Source: Baffinella frigidus (Eukaryota; Cryptophyceae; Cryptomonadales; Baffinellaceae). Taken from it: a stretch of 12,168 bases of DNA. How positions within the stretch are numbered: position 1 is the first letter of the stretch; each line of letters starts with the position of its first letter. Shown here one piece after another: positions 1-7,178 of the stretch. Under the pieces are notes generated by a model. The model saw nothing but the letters and a program-made list of their open reading frames with translations, was not told the origin of the DNA and did no database searches. Position numbers and translations under genes: made by a program. The stretch spans positions 52,348-64,515 of the forward strand of contig MU646310.1 of the NCBI GenBank assembly GCA_026770585.1, given 5' to 3'.

Positions 1-16
1 CCCCCCCCCCCCCCCC
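1..16. repeat. poly-C run at window edge
   Basis: Sixteen consecutive C. Similar G homopolymers occur at about 266-277 and 3945-3957, so the run is in keeping with the low-complexity style of the region. It could also be an assembly-edge effect. Confidence 0.8.
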
Positions 17-183
17 TTCAAAACTTCGCGCGTGTCGTGCGAGTCAACCCCACATCGGGCTTTGCACATCGGTCCATTTATGTGCGTGGTACTACTTAAG
101 AGTTGCTCGGTACAAAGACATCTGATTGACCGACACTTCGGCGAAATTCCTGGTCGAAATTTCCTTGCAGGCCCACTGTGTGG

Positions 184-306
184 TACAGGGGTACCTCGCT
201 CATACGAAACTGCCTCCCCGTGGGACCCTACAGTAGGACCATGCCTAGGGTCCTATGGTGGTCCTAGGGGGGGGGGGCAGTTTCTTATGAGCGAGGTACC
301 CCTGTA
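184..306. repeat. inverted repeat with 31-bp arms
   Basis: The left arm (184-214) and right arm (276-306) are reverse complements except for one base. The 61-bp centre contains a CCTAGG site, a CCCTACAGTAGG motif seen elsewhere in the window, and a 12-G run. The arms can be extended a few bases with one bulge (TGTGG against CCACC). There is no coding potential. It resembles a small non-autonomous foldback element, but no target-site duplication is visible. Confidence 0.7.
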
Positions 307-568
307 ACCACCCCGGGAGACAGGGGGGGCGAGGCGCCTTGGAGGGGCGGGATGGGCGCTCTCCACCTTTCTTCGAAAAACTCTCCGAAAAACTCTGCCG
401 GAAACCATTCATTCGCACGAAGGCGTGCGGATGTCCACGCCAGAATGATCGAGGAAACCCGACACCTTATCCACGTAAGATCTGACGTGGTCGACTTAAC
501 AATTCAAGGGGTTTCCCTTGAAAGATGTTTTCACACACATAGGGGAGATTCAACACAAATAGGGGCGT
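307..568. other. non-coding stretch with small hairpins
   Basis: No gene is recognised. There is a direct repeat of CGAAAAACTCT near 373-398. One hairpin has CCACGT/ACGTGG arms at 471-490. A perfect 8-bp stem with a 4-base loop (TTCAAGGG gttt CCCTTGAA) lies at 503-522. Open frames here are short and composition-driven. Confidence 0.5.
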
Positions 569-610
569 TTGGTCACGTAGCCGGCGGATATCCGCTGGCT
601 ACGTGACCAA
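569..610. repeat. near-perfect 42-bp palindrome
   Basis: The two halves meet at about 589/590 (GATATC-like centre) and are reverse complements with a single mismatch. The half-site contains TTGGTCACGTAG. The right end runs directly into the dispersed repeat that starts at 603. Confidence 0.75.
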
Positions 611-688
611 GCCTGCCCGTGACTGGTACTAAATTTAACAACCCCACATTTAAGATACTCCCTCTTCCAGCCTCGAGTGGTGAGACGG
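603..688. repeat. dispersed repeat, copy 1 (mate at 3962-4045)
   Basis: This segment shares about 80% identity by eye with 3962-4045, in the same orientation. Shared blocks include GTGACCAAGCC, CAACCCCACATTTAA and TTTCCAGCCT-like sequence. Similarity ends soon after the GAGTGG block in both copies. It is not obviously coding. Confidence 0.7.
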
Positions 689-1077
689 GTACCCTCCCGC
701 AGGACGACTCTCACTTTCAACTGGGTTGCCATATAACCACACATTGGACTACGGACCTTTCATCAAAAGTCAATTTACCCTGTGGGCAGTTAACTTTAAG
801 TATTTTCTAATGCAAATCTGGTCACGTTACCGCTACATCTTGGGGTCCCGAAACCCTCGAAGCCCACCGAGTGGATCCTCTCGGAAAACACGATCGCGGA
901 ATCCGCTCCGTGTGAGATCCAATGCGAAATCGGTTTCAATTTAAAGCACCTTTTGCTGCTATCGTAAGGATAGAATTCGCTCTCTTAATGGCTCCGTTGA
1001 TTACACCCACGCCCTCGCGCTAGAGGTCTCTCCTCACTGGATCCCCTCCACCCTACCACCTTACTACTCCACCACCA
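689..1077. other. no gene seen
   Basis: About 390 bp of unique-looking sequence between the dispersed repeat and the first heptamer array. Open frames are short, have no recognisable motif and overlap in opposite strands. I see no RNA gene or regulatory signal that I can support. Confidence 0.45.
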
Positions 1078-1208
1078 TGGTGTATGGTGTATGGTGTATG
1101 GTGTATCATGGTGTATGGTGTATGGTGTATGGTGTATGGTGTATGGTGTATGGTGTATGGTGTATGGTGTATGGTGTATGGTGTATGGTTGATGGTGTAT
1201 GGTGTATG
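1078..1208. repeat. TGGTGTA heptamer array (telomere-like variant)
   Basis: About 18 units of TGGTGTA, with one 3-bp insertion near 1107 and one TGGTTGA variant near 1189. The complement is CCATACA, a two-step variant of CCCTAAA that recurs in the arrays around 10100. This array carries the G-rich strand on plus, unlike every other heptamer array in the window. It is framed by CCACCACC/CACCACCCC tracts. Confidence 0.9.
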
Positions 1209-1261
1209 GAGTAGTCCACCACCCCACCACCCCGCCACCTTCCTTCGCGGTAACGTGCAGG

Positions 1262-1404
1262 TTAATCTCCATACAAGTATTGATTAATTGCTTTTGGCGC
1301 AACGAAATTTACTACACAAGTGCTTCACTATTACTTTTATGAGCAAATCGTGTAGTAATTTTCGTTTTCCAAAAGCGATTAATTAATACTTGTATGGAGA
1401 TTAA
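1262..1404. mobile_element. foldback element A (CAACGAAAATTACTACACAA core family)
   Basis: Arms of about 55 bp at 1262-1317 and 1350-1404 are reverse complements with a few mismatches. The loop of about 30 bp contains an ATTACTTTTATGAG-type stretch. The inner arm is the family core (AACGAAAtTTACTACACAA, inverted as TGTAGTAATTTTCGTT), shared with the copies at 4136-4981. The outer arm (TTAATCTCCATACAAG) is specific to this copy. The ends are TTAA, which could be a target-site duplication. There is no coding capacity, so it would be a non-autonomous MITE-like element. Confidence 0.8.
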
Positions 1405-1974
1405 GTTGGGCGTTGGCACAGACCTCCTGTTTTGAGAGATGGTCATCCTGGTCGAGATCCGAATTCCGGAACAGCCGCTGCACTCCGCCACACATCACCC
1501 ACGTCAGCCCGAGTTTCTCTTCGTATCCCTCAAGTGACCAGTAGGCGCATACGCCCTACGGTAGGGCCCTAGGACCTGCCTAGGACCTCTTGGCCGTCAA
1601 ATTTGACTACCTGGGCACTTAAGGGATACGTTGTGTACTTGGTGATTTACGACTCTGGGTAGGTCCCTCGAGATGATCTTCTCTCTTGTGTGACCTCCCC
1701 ACCCCGCCACACATCACCCGAGTCAGCCCGATTTTCCGTTACCTTATCCGTAGGAACCCCCCTATGCCCCTACGGGTTGCCTACTGTAGGGTCCTAGGTC
1801 TTATCGCTTAGAGGTTATTCGAAATTCGCACGTCAGCCGCCCGCTCTGAGTTTTGTGTAAAGTCACTCCGGCTATGCCTACTTGGGGGTTATCCCCAGGC
1901 GAGTTCAACCACACGCACCCACACACCCACGCCCCCCCCCAAAAGCGCAGGGAGAGAGGGAGGGTGGGATGGAG
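1405..1974. repeat. gene-free stretch with duplicated segments
   Basis: Two kinds of repeat are visible. A block of about 33 bp (CCGCCACACATCACCC, then GTCAGCCCGA) occurs at 1485-1515 and again at 1704-1736. The segment 1735-1830 is repeated in the same orientation at 5076-5168, including GATCCGTAGGAACC-like sequence and CGGGTTGCCTAC. Two copies of a CCTACNGTAGG motif lie at 1554-1566 and 1780-1791. No gene is supported. Confidence 0.65.
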
Positions 1975-2054
1975 CGAGCGAGAGAGAGAGAGAGAGAGGA
2001 GAGAGAAAGAGAGAGAGAGAGAGAGACAGAGCGAGAGAGAGAGAGAGAGAGAGA
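1975..2054. repeat. (AG)n microsatellite
   Basis: Nearly uninterrupted AG/GA dinucleotides with occasional AAA, GAC and GCG interruptions. Long frames that cross it on both strands are serine/leucine or arginine/glutamate runs caused by the repeat. Confidence 0.95.
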
Positions 2055-2186
2055 CGCGCACACGCACCACGCACGGCCACTCACACGCGTGGCCGGAGCT
2101 TTTCGGCCCCTGATTTAGAATACTCTGTGAAATGCGTCGCAATTTGGTGGAATGTTTCGATTGCCTCGACGGAGGGTTATGGCGCG

Positions 2187-2467
2187 CGCGTGGCCGGACG
2201 CAGAGAGACGCGTTGCCGCATAGCTCCGGCACGAGCCACGACCATCCGTCTGGCCCCGCCACACCGGCGTGTTCCTGCACATGTGTTTGCCTCTGTGGAT
2301 GGGGAGGGTCCACCCCCCCTCCCGTCCTTCTTCTTCTTCTTTTTCTTCTTCTTCTTCTTCTTCTTCTTCTTCTTCTGTATTACTGGCATACGCGTGGCGC
2401 ACGCGTGGCCGAACGCAGAGAGACGCGAGGCACGTTGCCGCATAGCTCCGGCACGAGCCACGACCAT
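2187..2467. repeat. direct repeat pair around a (TTC)n tract
   Basis: The block 2187-2247 (GTGGCCGGACGCAGAGAGAC, then GCCGCATAGCTCCGGCACGA) recurs at about 2400-2467 with minor changes. The two copies flank a (TTC)n microsatellite at about 2328-2376. The segment between the first copy and the microsatellite is shared, inverted, with 3858-3944. Confidence 0.8.
2246..2335. repeat. dispersed repeat with inverted mate at 3858-3944
   Basis: The reverse complement of this segment matches 3858-3944 almost base for base (GCAAACACATGTGCAGGAAC block). Each copy ends against a (TTC)n or (GAA)n tract on the same side of the unit, so repeat plus microsatellite seem to move or duplicate together. Confidence 0.85.
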
Positions 2468-2488
2468 TCTCGCGCAGGCCCCCACCCT

Positions 2489-2527
2489 GACCCTAAACCC
2501 TAAACCCTCAACCCTAGACCCTAGACC

Positions 2528-2566
<39 letters not shown>

Positions 2567-2624
2567 ACCTTCAACCCTGAACCCTGAACCCTGAATCCAG
2601 AACCCTGAACCCAGAACCCTGAAC
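2489..2624. repeat. telomere-like heptamer array
   Basis: An array of CCCTAAA, CCCTAGA, CCCTCAA and CCCTGAA units with near-strict 7-bp phase. Variants lie in blocks: CCCTAAA first, then CCCTCAA, then CCCTGAA. The C-rich strand is on plus. It is internal, short and degenerate, so it is an interstitial array rather than a chromosome end. Confidence 0.9.
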
Positions 2625-3771
2625 CTGACCTCGAGGTGTGCTGCCTCGTAGCCTTCTTCCGGCGCCCTGGCAGGAGGTGGAGTTAGAACCTATCCGGAAA
2701 ATGCTCGTATGAGCGGCCGACACGGGGTACAGTAAGTGGCACACGGCGTAGCATGTGCGGCACTGACGCTGATCGTTTGGCAATAAATTATCAATCTCTC
2801 CGGCGCCCTGCACCAGAGTCGATCAAGAGCGTATTTCACAAGAACGATTAATGAAGATACGTTGCACGTGCGGCGTGCGTACTACGCGGGAGGGGTAGCT
2901 GCTTTCTTGGAGCCATTTCCCCCCTTATCCTGCGGTTACTTTTCCGCCAAAGTCAATTATTTGTGGGCATTTCCGGCAACTTTTGCCGATTTCAAGGGAA
3001 AATAATAGATGGACGCGGGGCGCAAAAAGACACCTACCCCTTCCGCGTAGTACCCAGCATTCAGAATTCACTCCGAGCCAGAAGATCTCGCCTAAGTCAA
3101 CTCCCCCTGAAACCCACAGCCTTGAGTCAAATGCCGGCTCACAGAGCCGGTCCATCTAAACGAAATGGCAACTTACTGCCGAGGGTCAGGTTTGTTGACT
3201 TAAGGTAAAATATCCTGGCTGGCAGTGGAATTGATCCGCGGATCGATGCAGCAAGACGCAACCACATTCGAGAAAATAATGGCCCACTCAGCAGCCACCG
3301 GGGGCTTCACGGATACAGTCCATCTAAACGATTTTTACTAGAATCTTGTCCATTGCCATGGAACCTAACCGGAATTTCACGTTGCATTCAAGGTGAAAAG
3401 GTCCGTGCTTGCTCATTTGAGAAACGCATGGCGCAGGCCAGGGAAGTGCTTGTCACCGTCAGAGCAGTGAGTCACCATCAGGCCAGTGAGTCACCGGCAG
3501 GGAAGTGTGTGGCATCCAGGGAAGCTCTGGTGTGACGGGGGCGGACAAGGTGGGCAGAAAATGATGCCAAAAGTATGCCTTTCGAGCAATCAAAATAAAT
3601 ACCTGGCGGGATGAGATCGATGCAGCAAGGTAGAAAAAACATTCACGAAAAGCATGGCACAGGCCGGTGTGACTGGGGCGGACGAGGTAGGCCCGTTTCT
3701 TAAGGCTCATAGACGTTTGTATCACGCAACTCAAGGCTCACGGGCCTCATTCAGGACCTGTATCGAGAGGT
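2625..3771. other. gene-free stretch with short duplications
   Basis: No gene or RNA gene is recognised. TCCGGCGCCCTG occurs near 2658 and again near 2799. TCCATCTAAACGA occurs near 3151 and 3319. GATCGATGCAGCAAG occurs near 3241 and 3617. Related blocks (GCATGGCGCAGGCC / GCATGGCACAGGCC, GTGTGACGGGGGCGGAC / GTGTGACTGGGGCGGAC) recur at about 3426, 3530 and 3652-3690. This suggests an old, decayed segmental duplication of roughly 380 bp. Confidence 0.5.
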
Positions 3772-3865
3772 ATGAAGATGATGAAGAAGAAGAAGAAGAA
3801 GGAGGAGGAGGAGGAGAAGGAGGAGGAGGAGGAGGAGGAGAAGAAGCAGCAGCAGAGGAAGAAGG
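3772..3865. repeat. (GAA)/(GGA)n microsatellite
   Basis: Trinucleotide run of GAA then GGA, with a short AGC patch. Frames through it are poly-Glu, poly-Lys or poly-Gly and are not credible genes. Confidence 0.95.
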
Positions 3866-3944
3866 ACGGGAGGGGGGGTGGACCCTCCCCACCCACAGAG
3901 GCAAACACATGTGCAGGAACACGCCGGTGTGGCAGGCCAGACGG
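3858..3944. repeat. inverted mate of 2246-2335
   Basis: Reverse-complement match to 2246-2335 covering the ACACATGTGCAGGAACACGC block and extending through the CCAGACGG block. It is followed by a 13-G run. Confidence 0.85.
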
Positions 3945-3961
3945 GGGGGGGGGGGCGGACC

Positions 3962-4045
3962 GTGACCAAGCCCCGCCCGTGACTCGTACAAATGTTTACA
4001 ACCCCACATTTAAAATGCCCCCCTTTCCAGCCTGGAGTGGGGAGG
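3962..4045. repeat. dispersed repeat, copy 2 (mate at 603-688)
   Basis: Same orientation as 603-688. It preserves GTGACCAAGCC, CCCGTGACT, ACAACCCCACATTTAA and TTTCCAGCCTGGAGTGG. No 42-bp palindrome precedes this copy, so the palindrome is not an intrinsic part of the repeat. Confidence 0.7.
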
Positions 4046-4135
4046 GGGGGCGGACCCGTCGCGGAAGCCAGGTTGCTGGGGGTCTTCGTGGAACCTGCCC
4101 ACCAACAACACGCCCCGTGTCAATCTAATCCCGCC

Positions 4136-4441
4136 GAGTGTTCAAGTTGCTTACGATCTGGCAACGAAAATTACTACACAATAGGTCCTTACAAGTAATA
4201 GTAAAAACAATGGTCTTCGTGGAACCTGCCCACCACGCCATATGATGTGTTTGTTAAGGGTGTATGCGCCTACCGACACAGAAAATGATTTTTTACATAA
4301 AGCCCCGTGTTAATCTGAGGGAACGGATTCATTAAAGCCTTTCTGCCAACGAAAATTACAACGCAATTGGTCCTTACAAGTAATAGTTAAAAAAATTGTG
4401 TAGTAATTTTCGTTGCCAGATCGTATTCAACTTGAATACTC
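4136..4441. mobile_element. nested foldback elements B/C (core family)
   Basis: The left arm 4136-4182 matches the reverse complement of 4395-4441 at about 44 of 47 positions, including the core and a copy-specific outer arm (GTTCAAGTTG, then ACGATCTGG). Between them lies a second left core (4348-4369) with its own outer arm, pairing only through the core with 4394-4415. It therefore looks like one element duplicated or inserted into another. The loop block GGTCCTTACAAGTAATAG occurs twice (about 4184 and 4370). No coding capacity. Confidence 0.75.
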
Positions 4442-4454
4442 TTCCGGACGAAAT

Positions 4455-4587
4455 CTGAGAGAACGTATGCATTCAAGTCTTTCTGCCAACGAAAATTACT
4501 ACACAAGTGGGCCATACTAGTACATGTAAGGCATTTGTGTGGTAAATTTCGTTGAGCGGAAAGGCTTTAAATAATACATTCTGTGAG
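4455..4587. mobile_element. foldback element D (core family)
   Basis: Left arm from CTGAGAGAACG to the core CAACGAAAATTACTACACAA. The right arm runs from TTTGTGTGGTAAATTTCGTTG out to CATTCTGTGAG. The outer arms agree at roughly three quarters of positions, so this is an older or more decayed copy than E. Its left outer arm resembles the inner left arm at 4314-4347. Confidence 0.7.
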
Positions 4588-4682
4588 ATGCCAGGTTGCT
4601 GCGGGTCTTGATGGAACCTGCCCAACACACCTTATCATGTATTTGTGAAGGGTGAATGAGCCTACCACCATCTCACAGAATG

Positions 4683-4709
4683 ACACTCATCTCACATAAT
4701 GATGAGTGT
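4683..4709. repeat. 9-bp stem hairpin
   Basis: ACACTCATC and GATGAGTGT flank a 9-base loop, directly after the third GGAACCTGCCCA repeat. There are also repeated CTCACA motifs on both sides. Function unknown. Confidence 0.6.
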
Positions 4710-4841
4710 GAGACGGAGATGCCCCCCCTGGTTTCAGGGCCGATCCCTCGCGTGTAGGAGGCACGAATGAAACAGAGCCGTCTTCTTCCTTCGCATCTTC
4801 AGGGAGCGCCCTCTCGAAGTGCAGGAGGCGCGAATGCGTGT

Positions 4842-4981
4842 TTATCCGGGGAAACCTATTTTTCTTTCATTTGATGGCAACGAAAATTACTACACAATTT
4901 GTTCTCATCAGTAATATTAAAGCATCTGTGTAGTAATTTTCGTTGCCATCAAATGAAAGAAAAATAGGTTTCCCCGGATAA
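4842..4981. mobile_element. foldback element E, perfect 55-bp arms
   Basis: 4842-4896 and 4927-4981 are exact reverse complements over 55 bp, with a 30-bp loop. The inner 19 bp are the family core and the outer 36 bp are unique to this copy (TTATCCGGGGAAACC). GTGT is present immediately outside both ends (4838-4841 and 4982-4985), a possible 4-bp target-site duplication. The element sits inside a short direct repeat, GTGTAGGAGGCGCG-like, with copies near 4752, 4819 and 4982. It looks like the youngest copy in the window. Confidence 0.9.
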
Positions 4982-5075
4982 GTGTAGGAGGCGCGGATAA
5001 AACAGAGTCAGGGCCTGCAGCTGGCAAGCCACACAGCGGGCTGCGAAGGGATTTTCGGCCAATTTCGGGCCGAGT

Positions 5076-5168
5076 CTCCGTTAACTGATCCGTAGGAACC
5101 TCCCTATGTCCCTACGGGTTGCCTACCGTAGGGTCTTGGGTCTTATCGCTTAAGGGTTATTCAAAATG
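5076..5168. repeat. dispersed repeat, mate of 1735-1830
   Basis: Same orientation as the upstream copy. Shared blocks are TCCGTAGGAACC, CCTACGGGTTGCCTAC, GTAGGGTC and GGTCTTATCGCTTA. It carries the CCTACNGTAGG motif at 5122-5133. Confidence 0.8.
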
Positions 5169-5206
5169 TCTTCGAGGTCCACTGTGTGGTTGCCGCACCC
5201 CTCCTC

Positions 5207-5362
5207 CCACCAACCCTCACGGAAAGAATCGTCGATTTTCAGGCCTCAGATTCACCTTGCAGAGACCTCCGATCTGGGGTCTCTGTGTCAATATTGGTAC
5301 ATAATCAACTTTTGGGAACACGTCGAAATCAACGGATTTGGTCCTTCCGTGAGGGTTGGTGG
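5207..5362. mobile_element. foldback element, GTGAGGGTTGG family copy 1
   Basis: Terminal inverted repeats begin CCACCAACCCTCACGG and end CCGTGAGGGTTGGTGG, and extend inward through a GATTT-type block. A central palindrome of about 26 bp lies at 5260-5285 (GAGACC, GATC, GGTCTC). Length 156 bp. Related copies are at 5420-5563 and 9083-9282. The open frames across this area, on both strands, are composites of the palindromes and not genes. Confidence 0.8.
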
Positions 5363-5419
5363 TCCCAACCCGCCCGCTCCGTGGAGACTTTGTGCTGCCA
5401 AGGTGCCAGAGCCTCTCTG

Positions 5420-5563
5420 CCATCCACAAACCCTCACGGGAGGACCAAATCGTCAATTTTAGGACCTCAGATTTACCCGGCAGAGGGGTCAGATCTGACC
5501 CCTCTGTCAAAGGAAAGCGGCTCCAAAAACTCGCCGGTTTGGTCCGATTGTGAGGGTTGATGG
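5420..5563. mobile_element. foldback element, GTGAGGGTTGG family copy 2
   Basis: Arms AACCCTCAC with GGACCAAATCG on the left, and CGGTTTGGTCC with GTGAGGGTTGATGG on the right. An exact 26-bp palindrome with an AGATCT centre lies at 5481-5506. It is separated from copy 1 by about 57 bp, so the two may derive from a tandem duplication. Confidence 0.8.
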
Positions 5564-5683
5564 ATTTCGGGCTCGTGCTCCTAAACCGTGGAAGCTCACT
5601 CCTTGATCGGAGGGGAAAGGATCGTCTTGCGAGATGCAACACCATCTCTGTGGAGGAAACTCAGGAAAGCCGTAGTTTTTCAT

Positions 5684-5773
5684 GAAAACATCAAACCATC
5701 AAAACATTTCATCAAAACATCAAAACATCAAAACATCAAGACATCAAAAAGTCAAGATATCAAAAAGTCAAAG
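5684..5773. repeat. ATCAAAAC octamer array
   Basis: About ten degenerate ATCAAAAC-type octamers that shade into ATCAAAAAGTCA variants. This is a simple AT-rich minisatellite. Confidence 0.85.
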
Positions 5774-5901
5774 GAATGAGTGGCCACCCTGGAGGGGACA
5801 TGCGGCCAAATCCCGAATAACCCTTCATCGCAACAGTTGACATGATTTATACCACTAAAATACATATTAGACCTTTTTGTACCAGATCCATTAATCACGG
5901 G

Positions 5902-5920
5902 CACGCCACAATGTGGCGTG
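5902..5920. terminator. perfect 8-bp stem-loop just 3' of the EF-hand gene
   Basis: CACGCCAC and GTGGCGTG flank a 3-base loop. On the minus strand this lies about 20 bp after the stop codon at 5940-5942, so it would be in the 3' untranslated region. It may mark or influence RNA 3' end formation, but there is no direct evidence and the role is inferred from position only. Confidence 0.4.
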
Positions 5921-5939
5921 TTCTCCAAGGGGAGTTGCC

Positions 5940-6781
5940 TTAAGAATGCTCAAAATACCATAATGTTCCATCCAGGGTGGGAGAGGACATCAAGGCCGCC
6001 CACTCGTCCCAGGACACTTTCGCATCCTTGTCCTTGTCGAACTCGGTGAAGGCGAACCCCGATTCTTCTCGCTCCTTCGCGTCAATGGAGCCGTCCTTTG
6101 CGTGCCCCGCCTCACCCGCCTCGTCCACCCCCCCCGCCGCGTTGCGCTCTGTAGCTTCCTGCCGACCGAGCCCAGCAAACAATCAGTCGAGCAGGCCAGG
6201 AGAGCCGCAGTGATGCTGCTTCATTGGCAATCTGGCGCCGAAACGAGGCAAAGCGCGACATCCAAGTTGGCAGCTTCATTCAGCCTCCGCTAGGCGGGAA
6301 TCGGGCGGGAGACTTGCCACCCAGTGTCGCACAAACTCGTCGCGGTCCAGGGCACCATCCCCGTCCGCGTCGTGCTTCAGAAAGTAGCTGCGCTCCTCCG
6401 CCATCACCTTCGCCATGTCAAGCTCGTCCCCCTGCGTGGCCTCAATAATCAGCGCCTGCCTTGCTATTGCGGAGCACTCGGTGATACAGGAGCTGGGCTC
6501 TGACTGGCGAGATGGAGTACATGGCTGGATCCTTGCCATGTGCAAAACCGTAGTCAGTGGACCGGAAGTGACAGGGACATGTTTGGCGGAAGAAAGCACC
6601 GCACGAATGTGATTGGGGGTGTGGGTCCGCCCACCGCCGGGTCAGCTGGCGGCGAGAGTTCCTCAAAGTCGTGGTCCCCGCCGACCGCGACGTCCAGGAG
6701 ATCGTGTTCGTCGTCCTGAGCCGCCGCTGCGCCGAGGGAGGCGGAAGCCAGCAGCACCGCAAGGCACAGGATGGTGGGCAT
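5940..6781 (-). CDS. small secretory-pathway protein with two EF-hands, three exons
   Basis: Likely a calcium-binding protein of the secretory pathway or outside the cell. On the minus strand I join exon 1 (6781-6635), exon 2 (6455-6321) and exon 3 (6158-5940). All junctions are phase 0 and give 166 residues. The splice sites are GCG|GTGGGC, GGCAG|GCG, TGG|GTGGCA and GGCAG|GAA. Residues 1-22 form a signal peptide (MPTILCLAVLLASASLGAAA), followed by an acidic linker. EF-hand 1 in exon 2 is canonical (DADGDGALDRDE; D1, D3, D5, G6, D9, E12). EF-hand 2 in exon 3 (DKDKDAKVSWDE) has Ala in place of Gly at position 6. A degenerate acidic stretch between them (KDGSIDAKE) could be an eroded loop. An upstream in-frame Met at 6844 would add 21 residues with an Arg-rich start; I prefer 6781 because it begins the signal peptide. 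There is no HDEL-type retention tail (the C-terminus is YFEHS). The donor of exon 1 is the least certain junction. I do not recognise a specific ortholog. Confidence 0.7.
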
Positions 6782-7031
6782 CAGCTGGGAGCGGGCGGGG
6801 ATCCGCTGCCGCCTCCGCGGCGCACAGGCTCCCCACGTTGCCATCTCGTCTATCCAGGACACACAATCGTTGCTGCGCCAGTAATGCCAAAACCTTCGCC
6901 AGTAATGCCAATTTTCACCGTAAGTCAACATAATCGTAGAGCAGTTGACTTGAGGTGAAATGTTCTCAAACAGGTCAAACATGTCAAAAGTGTCCAAAGT
7001 TGACAAATCAACGGACTCCTCGACTGGGGCG

Positions 7032-7090
<59 letters not shown>

Positions 7091-7178
7091 CGCGTGTGTG
7101 AGGTTTTGCTCTGGCCGTGTTCTTCCTCCGGGCACCCAGGACAGACCGGGCAGTTTTTCACCCTGCAAATCGCTCGCA
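6782..7178. promoter_or_regulatory. shared upstream region of a divergent gene pair
   Basis: This region separates the minus-strand EF-hand gene from the plus-strand coiled-coil gene. It contains a 17-bp inverted repeat (6913-6929 and 6944-6960, TTTCACCGTAAGTCAAC against GTTGACTTGAGGTGAAA) with a 14-bp loop. A repeated GCCAGTAATGCCAA motif lies at about 6878 and 6899. A (CT)n tract of about 54 bp at 7035-7089 sits 90 bp before the plus-strand ATG. A bidirectional promoter is inferred from geometry. No TATA box is evident. Confidence 0.5.

Larger units (their letters stand above)
4067..4680. repeat. three direct copies of a GGAACCTGCCCA unit
   Basis: The unit begins GCCAGGTTGCTG and continues GTCTTCGTGGAACCTGCCCA. 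Copies start at 4067, 4211 (truncated 5') and about 4589. Copies 2 and 3 continue through a GTTAAGGGTGTATG / GTGAAGGGTGAATG block into GCCTACC. Copies 1 and 2 share a GCCCCGTGTnAATCT block downstream. Foldback elements of the CAACGAAAATTACTACACAA family lie between the copies. Confidence 0.75.

Noticed and set aside
985-1302. Thr-Ile-His-His repeat protein on minus strand
   Set aside because: It is the translation of the TGGTGTA array. Other frames of the same array are equally open.
1801-2313. 170-codon minus-strand frame, with overlapping frames on plus
   Set aside because: Most of its middle is the (AG)n microsatellite read as Ser-Leu. It has no motif or supporting codon pattern.
2127-2594. 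155-codon plus-strand frame, with overlapping minus-strand frames
   Set aside because: It spans the (TTC)n tract as poly-Phe and the heptamer array as Pro-Ser-Thr-Leu-Asn repeats; composition only.
2489-2624. True telomere or chromosome end
   Set aside because: The array is internal, short and made of variant units, with genes and unique sequence beyond it on both sides.
3654-4128. Overlapping poly-Glu/Lys and poly-Gly frames
   Set aside because: Products of the GAA/GGA microsatellite and its flanking dispersed repeat.
4136-4981. CRISPR array (repeated ~20-bp motif)
   Set aside because: The motif occurs as inverted pairs with irregular spacing and the host is eukaryotic; these are foldback elements.
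5166-5645. Overlapping frames of about 100-140 codons on both strands
   Set aside because: They coincide with two palindromic foldback elements, which keep both strands open; no protein motif.
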